The translations under genes were made by a program, and so were the position numbers. DNA of 7,053 nt, from contig CAZPAH010000132.1 in NCBI GenBank assembly GCA_964584495.1, forward strand, positions 1 to 7,053. Direction: 5' to 3'. This document shows positions 1-6,654 of the stretch, piece by piece. The notes beneath the pieces were generated by a model that was given only the letters and a program-made list of their open reading frames with translations, did not search any database and had not been told where the DNA came from. Within the stretch, counting starts at the first letter, position 1; each line of letters begins with the position of its first letter. Source of the stretch: CAZPAH01 sp964584495 (GTDB taxonomy: Bacteria; Krumholzibacteriota; Krumholzibacteriia; Krumholzibacteriales; Krumholzibacteriaceae).

Positions 1-771
1 ATCGTAGCTTTCCTTCGGATCCTTTTCGCCGGCCGCCTCCACGATGAACAGAAGGACCCTGCATCTTTCAATATGCTGAAGAAACTGTATCCCGAGCCCC
101 TTGCCCTCGTGCGCCCCCTCTATCAAACCAGGGATATCGACCATGCAGAAGGAAGCCTCATCGTCGATTCGAACGATTCCGAGGTTCGGCGATGTCGTCG
201 AGAACGGGTAGTCCGCTACGAGCGGATGGGCATCGCTTACAGAGCGGAGCAGAGTCGATTTGCCGGCGTTCGGGAGCCCCACGAGCCCCACGTCGGCGAT
301 TATCTTGAGGGTAAGCCTCAATTCCCTTTCTTCCCCCGTTTTTCCCCGGGTCGCCTTGCGGGGCGCCTGGTTGCGCGCCGAACGGAAGGTGTGGTTCCCC
401 TTTCCACCGGTCCCTCCACGGGCCACGACGATCCGGTCCCCCTCCTTCAGAAGATCGACGATAAATTCTCCCGTGACCGCATCCTCTACAGTCGTGCCGG
501 GAGGAACCTTTATCACCACCTCCTCGGCGCTCTTTCCCGTTTTCCTCGCACCCTCTCCGGGACGTCCGTTCTTGGCCCTGTATTTTCTCCTGTACCGCAG
601 GTCGAGAAGCGTGCGCATCTGCCTTTCCACGGCCACGACCACATCCCCCCCGCGCCCTCCGTCCCCGCCGTCGGGACCTCCCCGCGGGACATACTTCTCC
701 CTGCGGAAACTGATGCATCCGTCCCCTCCATTGCCGCCCCTTACCGATATCTCGACCCTGTCGATGAACAT
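1..771 (-). CDS. obg: Obg/CgtA ribosome-associated GTPase, N-terminal 257 residues (3' end outside window)
   Basis: Obg is an essential GTPase in large-subunit (50S) assembly and stress response. The frame runs from ATG at 771 off the window at position 1 without a stop. Residues 1-158 form the glycine-rich Obg fold: it starts MFIDRVEISVRGGNGGDGCI and continues with FRREKYVPRGGPDGGDGGRGGD, VPPGTTVEDAVTGE, ARGGTGGKGN and NQAPR. The G domain follows with LKIIADVGLVG, P-loop GLPNAGKST (165-173), switch I YPFSTTSPNLG (188-198) and the G3 motif DIPGLIEGAHEGKGLG (212-227). The G4 NKxD motif, the G5 motif and any C-terminal OCT domain lie beyond the window. The ATG is one base after the stop of the FAD dehydrogenase (TGA-g-ATG), with no convincing Shine-Dalgarno, so translation is probably coupled. 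Ribosomal protein genes rplU-rpmA, its common upstream neighbours, are absent. Confidence 0.96.
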   Translation of the reverse strand, partial: MFIDRVEISVRGGNGGDGCISFRREKYVPRGGPDGGDGGRGGDVVVAVERQMRTLLDLRYRRKYRAKNGRPGEGARKTGKSAEEVVIKVPPGTTVEDAVTGEFIVDLLKEGDRIVVARGGTGGKGNHTFRSARNQAPRKATRGKTGEERELRLTLKIIADVGLVGLPNAGKSTLLRSVSDAHPLVADYPFSTTSPNLGIVRIDDEASFCMVDIPGLIEGAHEGKGLGIQFLQHIERCRVLLFIVEAAGEKDPKESYD

Positions 772-772
772 C

Positions 773-2143
773 TCATACCGCCGTATCGAAATATTTATCC
801 CTGTTGAGTATCCTCTGCGGGTCGAAGGCGCACCTCACACCTCTTTGAAACATCAACTGTAAAGGTGAAAACATCTTCGGGAGGTATCCGCTCTTCGTAA
901 TCCCTATGCCGTGCTCCCCGCTGAGTGTGCCTCCCAGCTCCACCACCCGTTCGAACAGCCCTTCCACGAAATCTTGGGCCCTTGCCATCTCGTAAGCCTT
1001 CCTACGATCGGTCATGATATTGACGTGAAGATTCCCATCGCCGCAGTGACCGAAAATGTAGCAGTCGAGGTTGAATCTTTCTGCTTCCATTTTAATGAAC
1101 GAGACTGCCTCGCCCAACGATCCGAGCGGCAGGGACACATCCTCGTTGATCTTCGTTATCCCTTTTCTCGCCAGGCTGGGACTTATCGATCTTCGAAGCT
1201 CCCATAGAATATCCCTCTCCAGCTCGTCCCGGGCCGTTATCTTGAACAGCCCCCTTTTTCTGCAGAAATCGTCGAGGATGGTATGTTGGGCTTCTACCTC
1301 GTCGAGAGAGCCATCCATCTCTACGAAGAGGTAGCATGTATCCCGGCCCAACCCGCTTATCTCCCTGTAATCGGTGACGCACTGCATCGTTTTCGAGTCG
1401 ATGAATTCTATCACGGCGGGGCAGAACCCGGAAGTGAGAAGCTCCGAGGATCTATCGATAGCCTGCCTCGTGCCGCCTGCGGCCACAAGGCAGGTCCTCG
1501 CCTCCACCGGCATGTGTAGAATCGACAGGCGGGCCGAGTAGATTATCCCCATCGTTCCCTCCGCTCCCGGAAGGAGGGCCGCCGCCCCTTCGAGGGGCGA
1601 GTCGACGATCGAGCCGTCAGGTGTGATCCACCTGACAGAGCGAAGATAGCGCCGGGTAACCCCGTACTTGTAAGCCCTCGGACCGCCGGCGTTCTCAGCG
1701 ATGTTTCCGCCGATCGTCGAGACCTTCAGGCTAGCTGGATCCGGAGGATAGAAGAACCCCCGCCGGGCGAGATAGTCCTGAAGCTCCCCATTGATTATGC
1801 CCGATTCGACCTCCACCTCGAGGTTGTCGGGGTCGAGGGCGATAACCTTGCCGATCCTCTCTGTAGATACCACCACGCCACCGCCCGTAGGAAGAGCCCC
1901 CCCTGAAAAGCCGGTTCCGGCGCCCCTCGCGAAAAGAGGCAGATCAAGCCCGCCCGCCGTCCGGACGATCCTGGAAATCTCTTCCGGGCTCCGGGGAAAT
2001 GCGACTCCAGCGCACTCGCCCCTCCTGCCGGTGGCATCGAAATTATAGGTGATAGTATAGACGGGTTCGGTACGGAACTCGATCTCACCCAGCTTGAGGG
2101 CAAGTTCGCCGGCTCTTCTCCTGATAGATTCGGCCTGGTTCAT
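773..2143 (-). CDS. FAD-linked 2-hydroxyacid dehydrogenase (GlcD / D-lactate dehydrogenase family)
   Basis: Members of this family oxidise a 2-hydroxy acid (glycolate, D-lactate or D-2-hydroxyglutarate) to the 2-oxo acid using FAD. The 456-residue product has an N-terminal FAD-binding PCMH-type domain (about 45-215) with RGAGTGFSGGALP (73-85), DPASLKVSTIGGNIAENAGG (135-154) and GAEGTMGII (193-201). The C-terminal FAD-oxidase domain (about 216-450) has the GHCGDGNLHVNI motif (365-376; H366 and H373) and SGEHGIGITK (408-417). There is no cysteine-rich Fe-S domain, so it is a single-module enzyme. GlcE and GlcF partners are not in the window. The ATG at 2143 shares its A with the TAA of the aminotransferase (TAATG) and no good Shine-Dalgarno precedes it, suggesting coupled translation. 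obg begins one base after its TGA. Family membership is firm; the substrate is not decided by the sequence. Confidence 0.92.
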   Translation of the reverse strand: MNQAESIRRRAGELALKLGEIEFRTEPVYTITYNFDATGRRGECAGVAFPRSPEEISRIVRTAGGLDLPLFARGAGTGFSGGALPTGGGVVVSTERIGKVIALDPDNLEVEVESGIINGELQDYLARRGFFYPPDPASLKVSTIGGNIAENAGGPRAYKYGVTRRYLRSVRWITPDGSIVDSPLEGAAALLPGAEGTMGIIYSARLSILHMPVEARTCLVAAGGTRQAIDRSSELLTSGFCPAVIEFIDSKTMQCVTDYREISGLGRDTCYLFVEMDGSLDEVEAQHTILDDFCRKRGLFKITARDELERDILWELRRSISPSLARKGITKINEDVSLPLGSLGEAVSFIKMEAERFNLDCYIFGHCGDGNLHVNIMTDRRKAYEMARAQDFVEGLFERVVELGGTLSGEHGIGITKSGYLPKMFSPLQLMFQRGVRCAFDPQRILNRDKYFDTAV

Positions 2144-3336
2144 TATCCCGAATAATCCCTGACGAAGCTCTCGAACCTGTCCAGAGCCAGGTTAAGCTGG
2201 TCGACGGCGGCCGCGAAGGAGAACCGCACCATCCGGTCGCAACCGAAAGGCCCTCCCGGAATCAGGAGCAGCCCCTTCTCGCTGAGGAGCTTCTCGCAGA
2301 ACTCGCTGCTTCCCGATACGCCGCACCGTTCGTAGAGAGCCGAAACATCCGCCAGGAAATAGAAGGCTCCTCCCGGTTCGGGGAATTTCACCGAAGGTAC
2401 CGCCGAGAGACGGGCCGCGAACATATCTTTCCTCTTCTCGAACTCCGCCCGCATCATGTCCCTCGCGGCGGCGCCGTTTTTTACCGCCTCGAGGGCGGCC
2501 CACTGCGATATAGCGTTCGGGCAACCCGTCGCGTGCGCCTGGTACGCCCCCATCCTGAAAGCCAGCTCCTCGGCGGCAAGGGCGAACCCTACCCGCCAGC
2601 CCGTCATGGCGTAGCTCTTCGAGACGCCCGTGATGACGACGCTCGATCCTTTCAGCTCGGGGATCAGCTTGACCGGCGAATAATGCCTGTTATCCCCGTA
2701 AGTGAGGAATTCGTATATCTCGTCACTTATAAGGGCGATACCCTCGTCGAGAAGAAATCTGCCTATCGCCTCGATCTCATCCCTGCCGTACACGATACCC
2801 GCCGGATTGTTGGGAGAATTGAAAAGAATCGCCTTCGGTTTTCCCTTTTTCACGGCCGTCTTGAGATGCTCGACCGTTAGCCTGTAACCCGTGTCCTCTC
2901 CCAGCTCGATAATCCTGGGCACCGCCCCGACCAGCTTCACCATCTCGGGATAGCTCACCCAGTAGGGCGTCGTGATCAAGACCTCGTCCCCCGGATCGGT
3001 GAGCGCGAACAGCGCGTTGAAGATGGAATGCTTCGCCCCGTGGGATATCACGACCTCCTTCCATCCGTACTTCACTCCAAGAAGTTCGCTGTACTGCGCC
3101 GACACCGCCTCCCTCAGCGGCTTTATCCCCGCCGCGGGCGTATATCTCGTCTTACCTTCCTCGATCGCCTTTATTCCGGCCGCTTTGATATGGTCCGGCG
3201 TTTCGAAATCGGGCTCTCCCGCCGCCAGCCCCACTACATCCTCGCCAGCCTCCTTGAGGGCGTTCGCCCTGGTGTTCAGACTAAGCGTTATAGAGGGTTC
3301 TATCCCGCCGGCCCTTTTACTGACAATTCCCGCCAC
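2143..3336 (-). CDS. PLP-dependent class I aminotransferase, aspartate aminotransferase type
   Basis: Fold-type I transaminases of this group (aspartate aminotransferase subgroup I-gamma/Ib, the AspB/AatA type) move the amino group between aspartate and 2-oxoglutarate; some also use prephenate or alanine, which cannot be read here. The 397-residue length is standard. Visible landmarks are the N-terminal IEPSITL (12-18) and LAAGEPDFETP (37-47), the NSPNNPAG loop (173-180), SDEIYE (204-209, Asp and Tyr contacting PLP), the Schiff-base lysine K240 in VSKSYAMTGWRVGF (238-251), R248, and the carboxylate-binding arginine R371 in VRFSFA. All key residues are present. The start is a GTG at 3336, supported by AAGGAGG (3351-3345) with an 8-nt spacer. 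It lies 45 nt after coaD, and its TAA overlaps the ATG of the next gene by one base (TAATG). The exact substrate is unassigned: aspB, aspC or aatA would all be defensible names. Confidence 0.93.
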   Translation of the reverse strand: MAGIVSKRAGGIEPSITLSLNTRANALKEAGEDVVGLAAGEPDFETPDHIKAAGIKAIEEGKTRYTPAAGIKPLREAVSAQYSELLGVKYGWKEVVISHGAKHSIFNALFALTDPGDEVLITTPYWVSYPEMVKLVGAVPRIIELGEDTGYRLTVEHLKTAVKKGKPKAILFNSPNNPAGIVYGRDEIEAIGRFLLDEGIALISDEIYEFLTYGDNRHYSPVKLIPELKGSSVVITGVSKSYAMTGWRVGFALAAEELAFRMGAYQAHATGCPNAISQWAALEAVKNGAAARDMMRAEFEKRKDMFAARLSAVPSVKFPEPGGAFYFLADVSALYERCGVSGSSEFCEKLLSEKGLLLIPGGPFGCDRMVRFSFAAAVDQLNLALDRFESFVRDYSG

Positions 3337-3344
3337 TCCTGGTT

Positions 3345-3351
3345 CCTCCTT
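3345..3351 (-). promoter_or_regulatory. Ribosome binding site supporting a GTG start of the aminotransferase
   Basis: AAGGAGG on the minus strand, 8 nt before the GTG at 3336-3334, the same motif and spacing as for coaD. This supports the non-ATG start and the N-terminus MAGIVSKRAGGIEPS. Confidence 0.8.
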
Positions 3352-3372
3352 GGAGAAATTGGAAACGTTACC

Positions 3373-3391
3373 GCCCCGCGGTCAGCGGGGC
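3373..3391. repeat. GC-rich inverted repeat over the coaD stop codon
   Basis: GCCCCGC (3373-3379) pairs perfectly with GCGGGGC (3385-3391) across a 5-nt loop that contains the coaD TGA. On the minus strand no T-tract follows, only GGTAACGTTTCC, so it lacks the second half of an intrinsic terminator. It could act as an intercistronic mRNA-stabilising hairpin or a weak attenuator between coaD and the aminotransferase, or be incidental in GC-rich DNA. Confidence 0.5.
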
Positions 3392-3867
3392 TTCCATTCT
3401 CTGAGCCTTTCGGCGACAACCGGGGGCACGAGGCACTCGAAATCGCCGCCGAGCCTGTAAATCTCTTTAACGAGCGAGCTGTGCAGGTATATGTACTTTT
3501 CGCTCGGCATCAGAAAGACCGTCTCGAAATCCGGGTCCAGCTTCCTGTTCATAAGGGCGATCATCAACTCGTACTCGAAATCGGACACGGCCCTGAGCCC
3601 CCTGATAACTACATTCACCTTCCTCCGCCTGAATTCCTCGACGAGAAGGCCGTCGAACGAAACTACCTCGACCCGGTCGAGATCTCCCAGAGATTCCTTT
3701 ACCAGGGCGTGCCGCTGCTCGAGCGAAAGGAGGGGCGATTTGTGGACCCCGGCCGCGACGGCTACGATCACCCTGTCGAATATCCGCGAGATTCGCTTAA
3801 CGAGATCGACATGCCCGTTCGTAATCGGATCGAAGGTTCCCGGATACAGCGCGGTTTTCTCCTGCAT
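3382..3867 (-). CDS. coaD: Phosphopantetheine adenylyltransferase CoaD
   Basis: CoaD transfers AMP from ATP to 4'-phosphopantetheine, giving dephospho-CoA, the penultimate step of coenzyme A synthesis, in the cytoplasm. The 161-residue length is typical of bacterial CoaD. The nucleotidyltransferase motif YPGTFDPITNGH is at 8-19 (TNGH being the HxGH-type signature). The conserved IRGLRAVSDFEYE (88-100) supplies arginines for phosphate binding, FLMPSEKY is at 118-125 and the SSLVKEI segment at 130-136. The family usually has SSS before LVKE; here it is HSS (129-131), a mild variation. Two in-frame ATGs are possible. The one at 3867 has a near-perfect AAGGAGG (3882-3876) 8 nt upstream and gives MQEKTALYPGTFDP, matching family N-termini; the one at 3888 would add seven residues (MNKEARG) with no such signal. 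The frame is open far upstream across rsmD, so an automatic longest-ORF call would be badly over-extended. Confidence 0.97.
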   Translation of the reverse strand: MQEKTALYPGTFDPITNGHVDLVKRISRIFDRVIVAVAAGVHKSPLLSLEQRHALVKESLGDLDRVEVVSFDGLLVEEFRRRKVNVVIRGLRAVSDFEYELMIALMNRKLDPDFETVFLMPSEKYIYLHSSLVKEIYRLGGDFECLVPPVVAERLREWKPR

Positions 3868-3875
3868 ACCTCGAG

Positions 3876-3882
3876 CCTCCTT
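3876..3882 (-). promoter_or_regulatory. Ribosome binding site that decides the coaD start
   Basis: AAGGAGG on the minus strand, 8 nt before the ATG at 3867-3865. It lies within the 22-nt rsmD-coaD gap and rules against the earlier in-frame ATG at 3888. Confidence 0.85.
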
Positions 3883-3890
3883 GTTCATTA

Positions 3891-4448
3891 TCAGCCCTCG
3901 TCCTCCCCGTATCGGAAATAGGTCACGATCGTCTGGCCGAATTTCCTCGTCCTCAGCTTCTCGAGGATCCCCTTCTCGATTTCTATCTCCGAATCGCTTT
4001 CGACAATGAGCATCTTGCATATCTTTCTGTCGGCCCTGTTTAGCATCCCGGCTATCTCGGCGGCCAGCCTGCTTTTGTACGGAGGATCGGCGAATATCAG
4101 GTCGAACCAGCTTCCGTTCCTGATAACCGCGCCGAGGAATTTCACGGCGTCGCCGCTCTTTACCAGCGCCGCGTCCTGAGGAAAAGAGCATCGCTGCAGG
4201 TTCGTTCTCAAGGCCCTGAGGATCGATCTCTCCTGCTCGACGAAAACGGCGCGTGCGGCCCCCCTGCTCAGCGCCTCTATCCCCATCGAGCCGGATCCCG
4301 CGAAGAGATCGAGCACCGCCGCTCCCTGGAGCTCGGCGTAAAGGGTATCGAAGACCGATCCCTTCACTACCTGGGCCGTGGGCCTGAATTGGTCCCCGTG
4401 CCCGCCCCTGAGGGCGATCCCCTTCTTCAATCCCGCGATAACCCTCAT
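3891..4448 (-). CDS. rsmD: 16S rRNA (guanine(966)-N(2))-methyltransferase RsmD
   Basis: RsmD uses S-adenosylmethionine to methylate N2 of G966 (E. coli numbering) in 16S rRNA during small-subunit assembly. The 185-residue product matches the usual family length. It opens with MRVIAG, the characteristic RsmD start, followed by FRPT (21-24) and a VKGSVFDTL segment equivalent to the family VREALFN region. The SAM-binding motif I is LDLFAGSGSMGIEALSRGA (46-64), the acidic motif II residue lies in FVEQE, and the catalytic motif IV is DPPY (121-124). An upstream in-frame GTG at 4454 would add two residues, but the AAGGAG at 4462-4457 is 8 nt from the ATG at 4448 and only 2 nt from that GTG, so the ATG is chosen. 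It is the first gene of the string after the pilQ terminator. coaD follows after 22 nt; rsmD-coaD adjacency is widespread (ylbH-coaD in Bacillus subtilis). Confidence 0.95.
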   Translation of the reverse strand: MRVIAGLKKGIALRGGHGDQFRPTAQVVKGSVFDTLYAELQGAAVLDLFAGSGSMGIEALSRGAARAVFVEQERSILRALRTNLQRCSFPQDAALVKSGDAVKFLGAVIRNGSWFDLIFADPPYKSRLAAEIAGMLNRADRKICKMLIVESDSEIEIEKGILEKLRTRKFGQTIVTYFRYGEDEG

Positions 4449-4456
4449 CGGCACCT

Positions 4457-4462
4457 CTCCTT
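4457..4462 (-). promoter_or_regulatory. Ribosome binding site that decides the rsmD start
   Basis: Minus-strand AAGGAG with an 8-nt spacer to the ATG at 4448-4446. The competing GTG (4454-4452) is only 2 nt from it and too close to be used. This places the start at the conserved MRVIAG. Confidence 0.75.
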
Positions 4463-4496
4463 TTCAAAGCTTACAGGGCCTGTCACCAAGCATATC

Positions 4497-4525
4497 AGGA
4501 TAAAGAACTATGAGGGCGGGAGCAA
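4497..4525 (-). promoter_or_regulatory. Candidate sigma-70-type promoter for rsmD
   Basis: Reading the minus strand, TTGCTC (4525-4520) and TATCCT (4502-4497) are separated by exactly 17 nt, about 50 nt before the rsmD ATG and just downstream of the pilQ terminator. The -35 matches the consensus at 3 of 6 positions and the -10 at 4 of 6, so the motif itself is weak. The position, right after a terminator and before a new gene string, is the main support. The 4449-4570 interval also contains a short imperfectly centred palindrome, ACAGGGCCTGT (4473-4483), in the presumed leader. Confidence 0.35.
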
Positions 4526-4570
4526 GCGAAAAGCTGCCACGCTTCCCACCGGAGGCTAAAAAGAGGGATG

Positions 4571-4612
4571 AAAAAGAAAAAGCCCCCGGGTGTCAGGGAA
4601 ACTCCCGGGGGC
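4571..4612 (-). terminator. Rho-independent terminator after pilQ
   Basis: A perfect 9-bp GC-only stem (GCCCCCGGG, 4582-4590, pairing with CCCGGGGGC, 4604-4612) encloses a 13-nt loop. Two more base pairs are possible inside the stem past a T-T mismatch. In minus-strand direction the stem is followed by TTTTTCTTTTT (4581-4571). It begins about 25 nt after the pilQ stop. There is no T-tract on the plus-strand side, so it works for minus-strand transcripts only. It separates the pilus operon from the rsmD string. Confidence 0.93.
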
Positions 4613-4637
4613 ACGACGGTGAGTGGAGGGGGCAAGG

Positions 4638-6653
4638 TTATTCCACTATCGTCGGAGTCACAAAGATAACGAGTTCCTGCTTCTTGTTGACCTTACTCTT
4701 CGAGGAGAAAATCCTTCCAAGGTAAGGAAGATCCTTCAGGTACGGAATGCCGGTAATAACGTCCGTGTCGACCTTCTTTATCAGTCCGCCGATTACGGCC
4801 GTATCGCCGTTCTTGATGATGATCCTGGTATCGGCCTCGGCCGTGGCGATGATTACACCGCCCTGGGCGGTCGATTCGGACTGCAGCTCGCTGACCTGGG
4901 GATGGAGATCCAGTGTGATTGTCTTGTCCGAGTTCACGTGGGGAATGACCCTGAGCATGATACCGATCTTGGTCAGCTCGGTGATCGGGTTACCCGCTTC
5001 GTCGGCGACGATCAGGGGGATCTCCTTGCCGACGAGGATGCTGGCTTCCCTGTTGTCCATCGTGGTTATCCTCGGATTCGAGATAATATTGGCCTTGTTC
5101 TCCTTCTCGAGAACCTGGAGCATAGCGTTAAGCTCTCCCCAGGAACGGACGGTGCCGAACTTCAACGTACCGGACGAAAGGGGGATATCGGCAGTCATTT
5201 CGGCGCTGCCGGTCCCTCCGAAACCAGACTTGTGCAGGTTGAGGAATCCCCAGTTGATTCCCATCTCCTGGGACGCCTCGACATCGACCTCTACAAGCTT
5301 GGCGTTGATATCGACCTGGAAGGTCTTCTTATCCAGCGTCTCGATCAATTCGGATATCTTGTCAATATTCTTTTCTATATCGGTTACGATGAGGGAGTTG
5401 CTTCCCAGATCGACATCGATCTTTCCCCTCTGGGATGTCATGTTCTGAAGGGCGTCCTTCAATTCCTCGGCGTTCGAGTTGTTGACAAAGATCACCCGCG
5501 TGACGAGGGGAAGCTGGTCCTCGATTTTCTTTTCCGCAGTTTGAACCTCGAGTTCCTCCTTCATCAGTTTCGTCAATTCGGCGACCCTTATCATCCCGTG
5601 CTCTTTCCTGTAGCCGTAGCTGTGGGCCCTGAGGAGAACTTCGAGCGCCTCTTCCCACGGCGTGTCCTTTATATGGACGTAGACCTCTCCCTTGACATCC
5701 TTACCCGCCACGATATTTACACCGGAAAAATCGGATATCGTGCGCAGAACCGTTTTAATATCGGCTCCCTGCGCGTCTATGGTGATCTTGCGGGGCCCCA
5801 TCGGAGCTCCGCCGCCGCTGGCGGCCGCGCCTTTGACGTACGACTCGGCCCATGGAAGGGCGTCGTCGTTTCCGGCCGTTTCGACCTTCGCCGCGGGAGC
5901 GGTTTCCCTGATCACGAGGGCGCTGGATACATTTTCCTTTTCAGCCTTGGCCGGGGAGGCTTCATCGGCCTTCCCGCCGCTCTTATCCTCCACTACCCAG
6001 GCGGAAGAAGGGTTCCGCTCGGGACTTTTCTGCGTCGACTTACCGGCCGGCTGAGTCTTTATCCAGTCGCCGGGCTTCGATTCGGCCCGCGACGGCTGGG
6101 ACGGCTCGTCGGACGTTCTGCTTTCGACAGGCTTTATCAAGGGCAGAACCGGCCCCATAGCGGCCGCCGAGACGACGCCGGACTGGCCGGCATCCTGTTT
6201 CACGGAAACCTGCATCGGGGCGATCCCGCTTTTCTGCGCGGGCATTCCCGCGTCCTTGTCGGTCAATTCGACGACCTGGACGCCACCCTCCTCGAACAGC
6301 CTGTAGTCGACCTTCTTTTTCAAATCGACGACAACCCTGCTGATCATCACCGGGTCTACCTGGAACTGGCTGGTCCTGACCTGGTGAATGAACGGGTTCT
6401 CTGTATTGCCCGATATCTCATGAAGATCGTATCTGGCTCCTATGCAATCGACAACGAGCCTGTCGGGTTCATAGACCATGAACGCCTTGAACTCCACGTC
6501 GCCGGTCTTGCTGATCTCGAGCCTGATCTTGCCGGCCGAGGGCACTACCTTGAGCCCGTTGATCTCGGTGTTCAGGTCACCGGCAAGGATACCGAAACAG
6601 GGCAGTATCAACCCGATGAGAACTACCGGAGCGAGTCTGCGGATACTCAGCAT
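4638..6653 (-). CDS. pilQ: Type IV pilus secretin PilQ
   Basis: PilQ forms the multimeric outer-membrane channel through which the type IV pilus fibre is extruded. The 671-residue product has a hydrophobic signal peptide (about 1-25; likely signal peptidase I, as the cysteine at 19 is not in a good lipobox). One AMIN domain (about 29-130, including PFIHQVRTSQF and SRVVVDL) would bind peptidoglycan. A low-complexity Ala/Pro/Lys/Ser linker (about 133-288) follows, then the secretin/TonB short N-terminal domain (289-358, TIDAQGADIKTVLRTISDFSG), an N1/NolW-type domain (382-440, VIFVNNSNAEELKDAL) and the beta-barrel secretin domain (about 445-670). The last carries the family signature GDTAVIGGL followed by GIPYLKDLPYLGRIF (635-649) and ends in ELVIFVTPTIVE, so the C-terminus is intact. 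The ATG start is supported by an AAGGAG at 6665-6660 with a 6-nt spacer and by an immediate signal peptide. It overlaps nothing and follows the pilP stop after one base. An intrinsic terminator lies just downstream, making this the last gene of the pilus operon. Confidence 0.97.
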   Translation of the reverse strand: MLSIRRLAPVVLIGLILPCFGILAGDLNTEINGLKVVPSAGKIRLEISKTGDVEFKAFMVYEPDRLVVDCIGARYDLHEISGNTENPFIHQVRTSQFQVDPVMISRVVVDLKKKVDYRLFEEGGVQVVELTDKDAGMPAQKSGIAPMQVSVKQDAGQSGVVSAAAMGPVLPLIKPVESRTSDEPSQPSRAESKPGDWIKTQPAGKSTQKSPERNPSSAWVVEDKSGGKADEASPAKAEKENVSSALVIRETAPAAKVETAGNDDALPWAESYVKGAAASGGGAPMGPRKITIDAQGADIKTVLRTISDFSGVNIVAGKDVKGEVYVHIKDTPWEEALEVLLRAHSYGYRKEHGMIRVAELTKLMKEELEVQTAEKKIEDQLPLVTRVIFVNNSNAEELKDALQNMTSQRGKIDVDLGSNSLIVTDIEKNIDKISELIETLDKKTFQVDINAKLVEVDVEASQEMGINWGFLNLHKSGFGGTGSAEMTADIPLSSGTLKFGTVRSWGELNAMLQVLEKENKANIISNPRITTMDNREASILVGKEIPLIVADEAGNPITELTKIGIMLRVIPHVNSDKTITLDLHPQVSELQSESTAQGGVIIATAEADTRIIIKNGDTAVIGGLIKKVDTDVITGIPYLKDLPYLGRIFSSKSKVNKKQELVIFVTPTIVE

Positions 6654-6654
6654 C

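Noticed and set aside
73..807. Plus-strand frames of 244 and 200 codons and a minus-strand frame of 186 codons over the obg region.
   Set aside because: The obg frame itself (771 to 1, minus) carries the complete Obg fold and G1-G3 motifs. The others are off-frame readings of the same DNA.
3373..3391. The hairpin at the coaD stop as an intrinsic terminator.
   Set aside because: No T-rich tract follows it on the minus strand, unlike the clear terminator at 4571-4612. It is listed only as an inverted repeat.
3028..3921. A 297-codon plus-strand frame opposite the aminotransferase start and coaD.
   Set aside because: It is antisense to two firmly identified genes and crosses their boundary, and its product shows no family features. 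It is treated as a codon-bias shadow.
3868..4467. N-terminal extension of CoaD through rsmD, suggesting a fusion protein.
   Set aside because: The extension is an out-of-frame reading of rsmD with low-complexity Arg/Gly content. coaD has its own strong ribosome binding site and a family-standard N-terminus at 3867.
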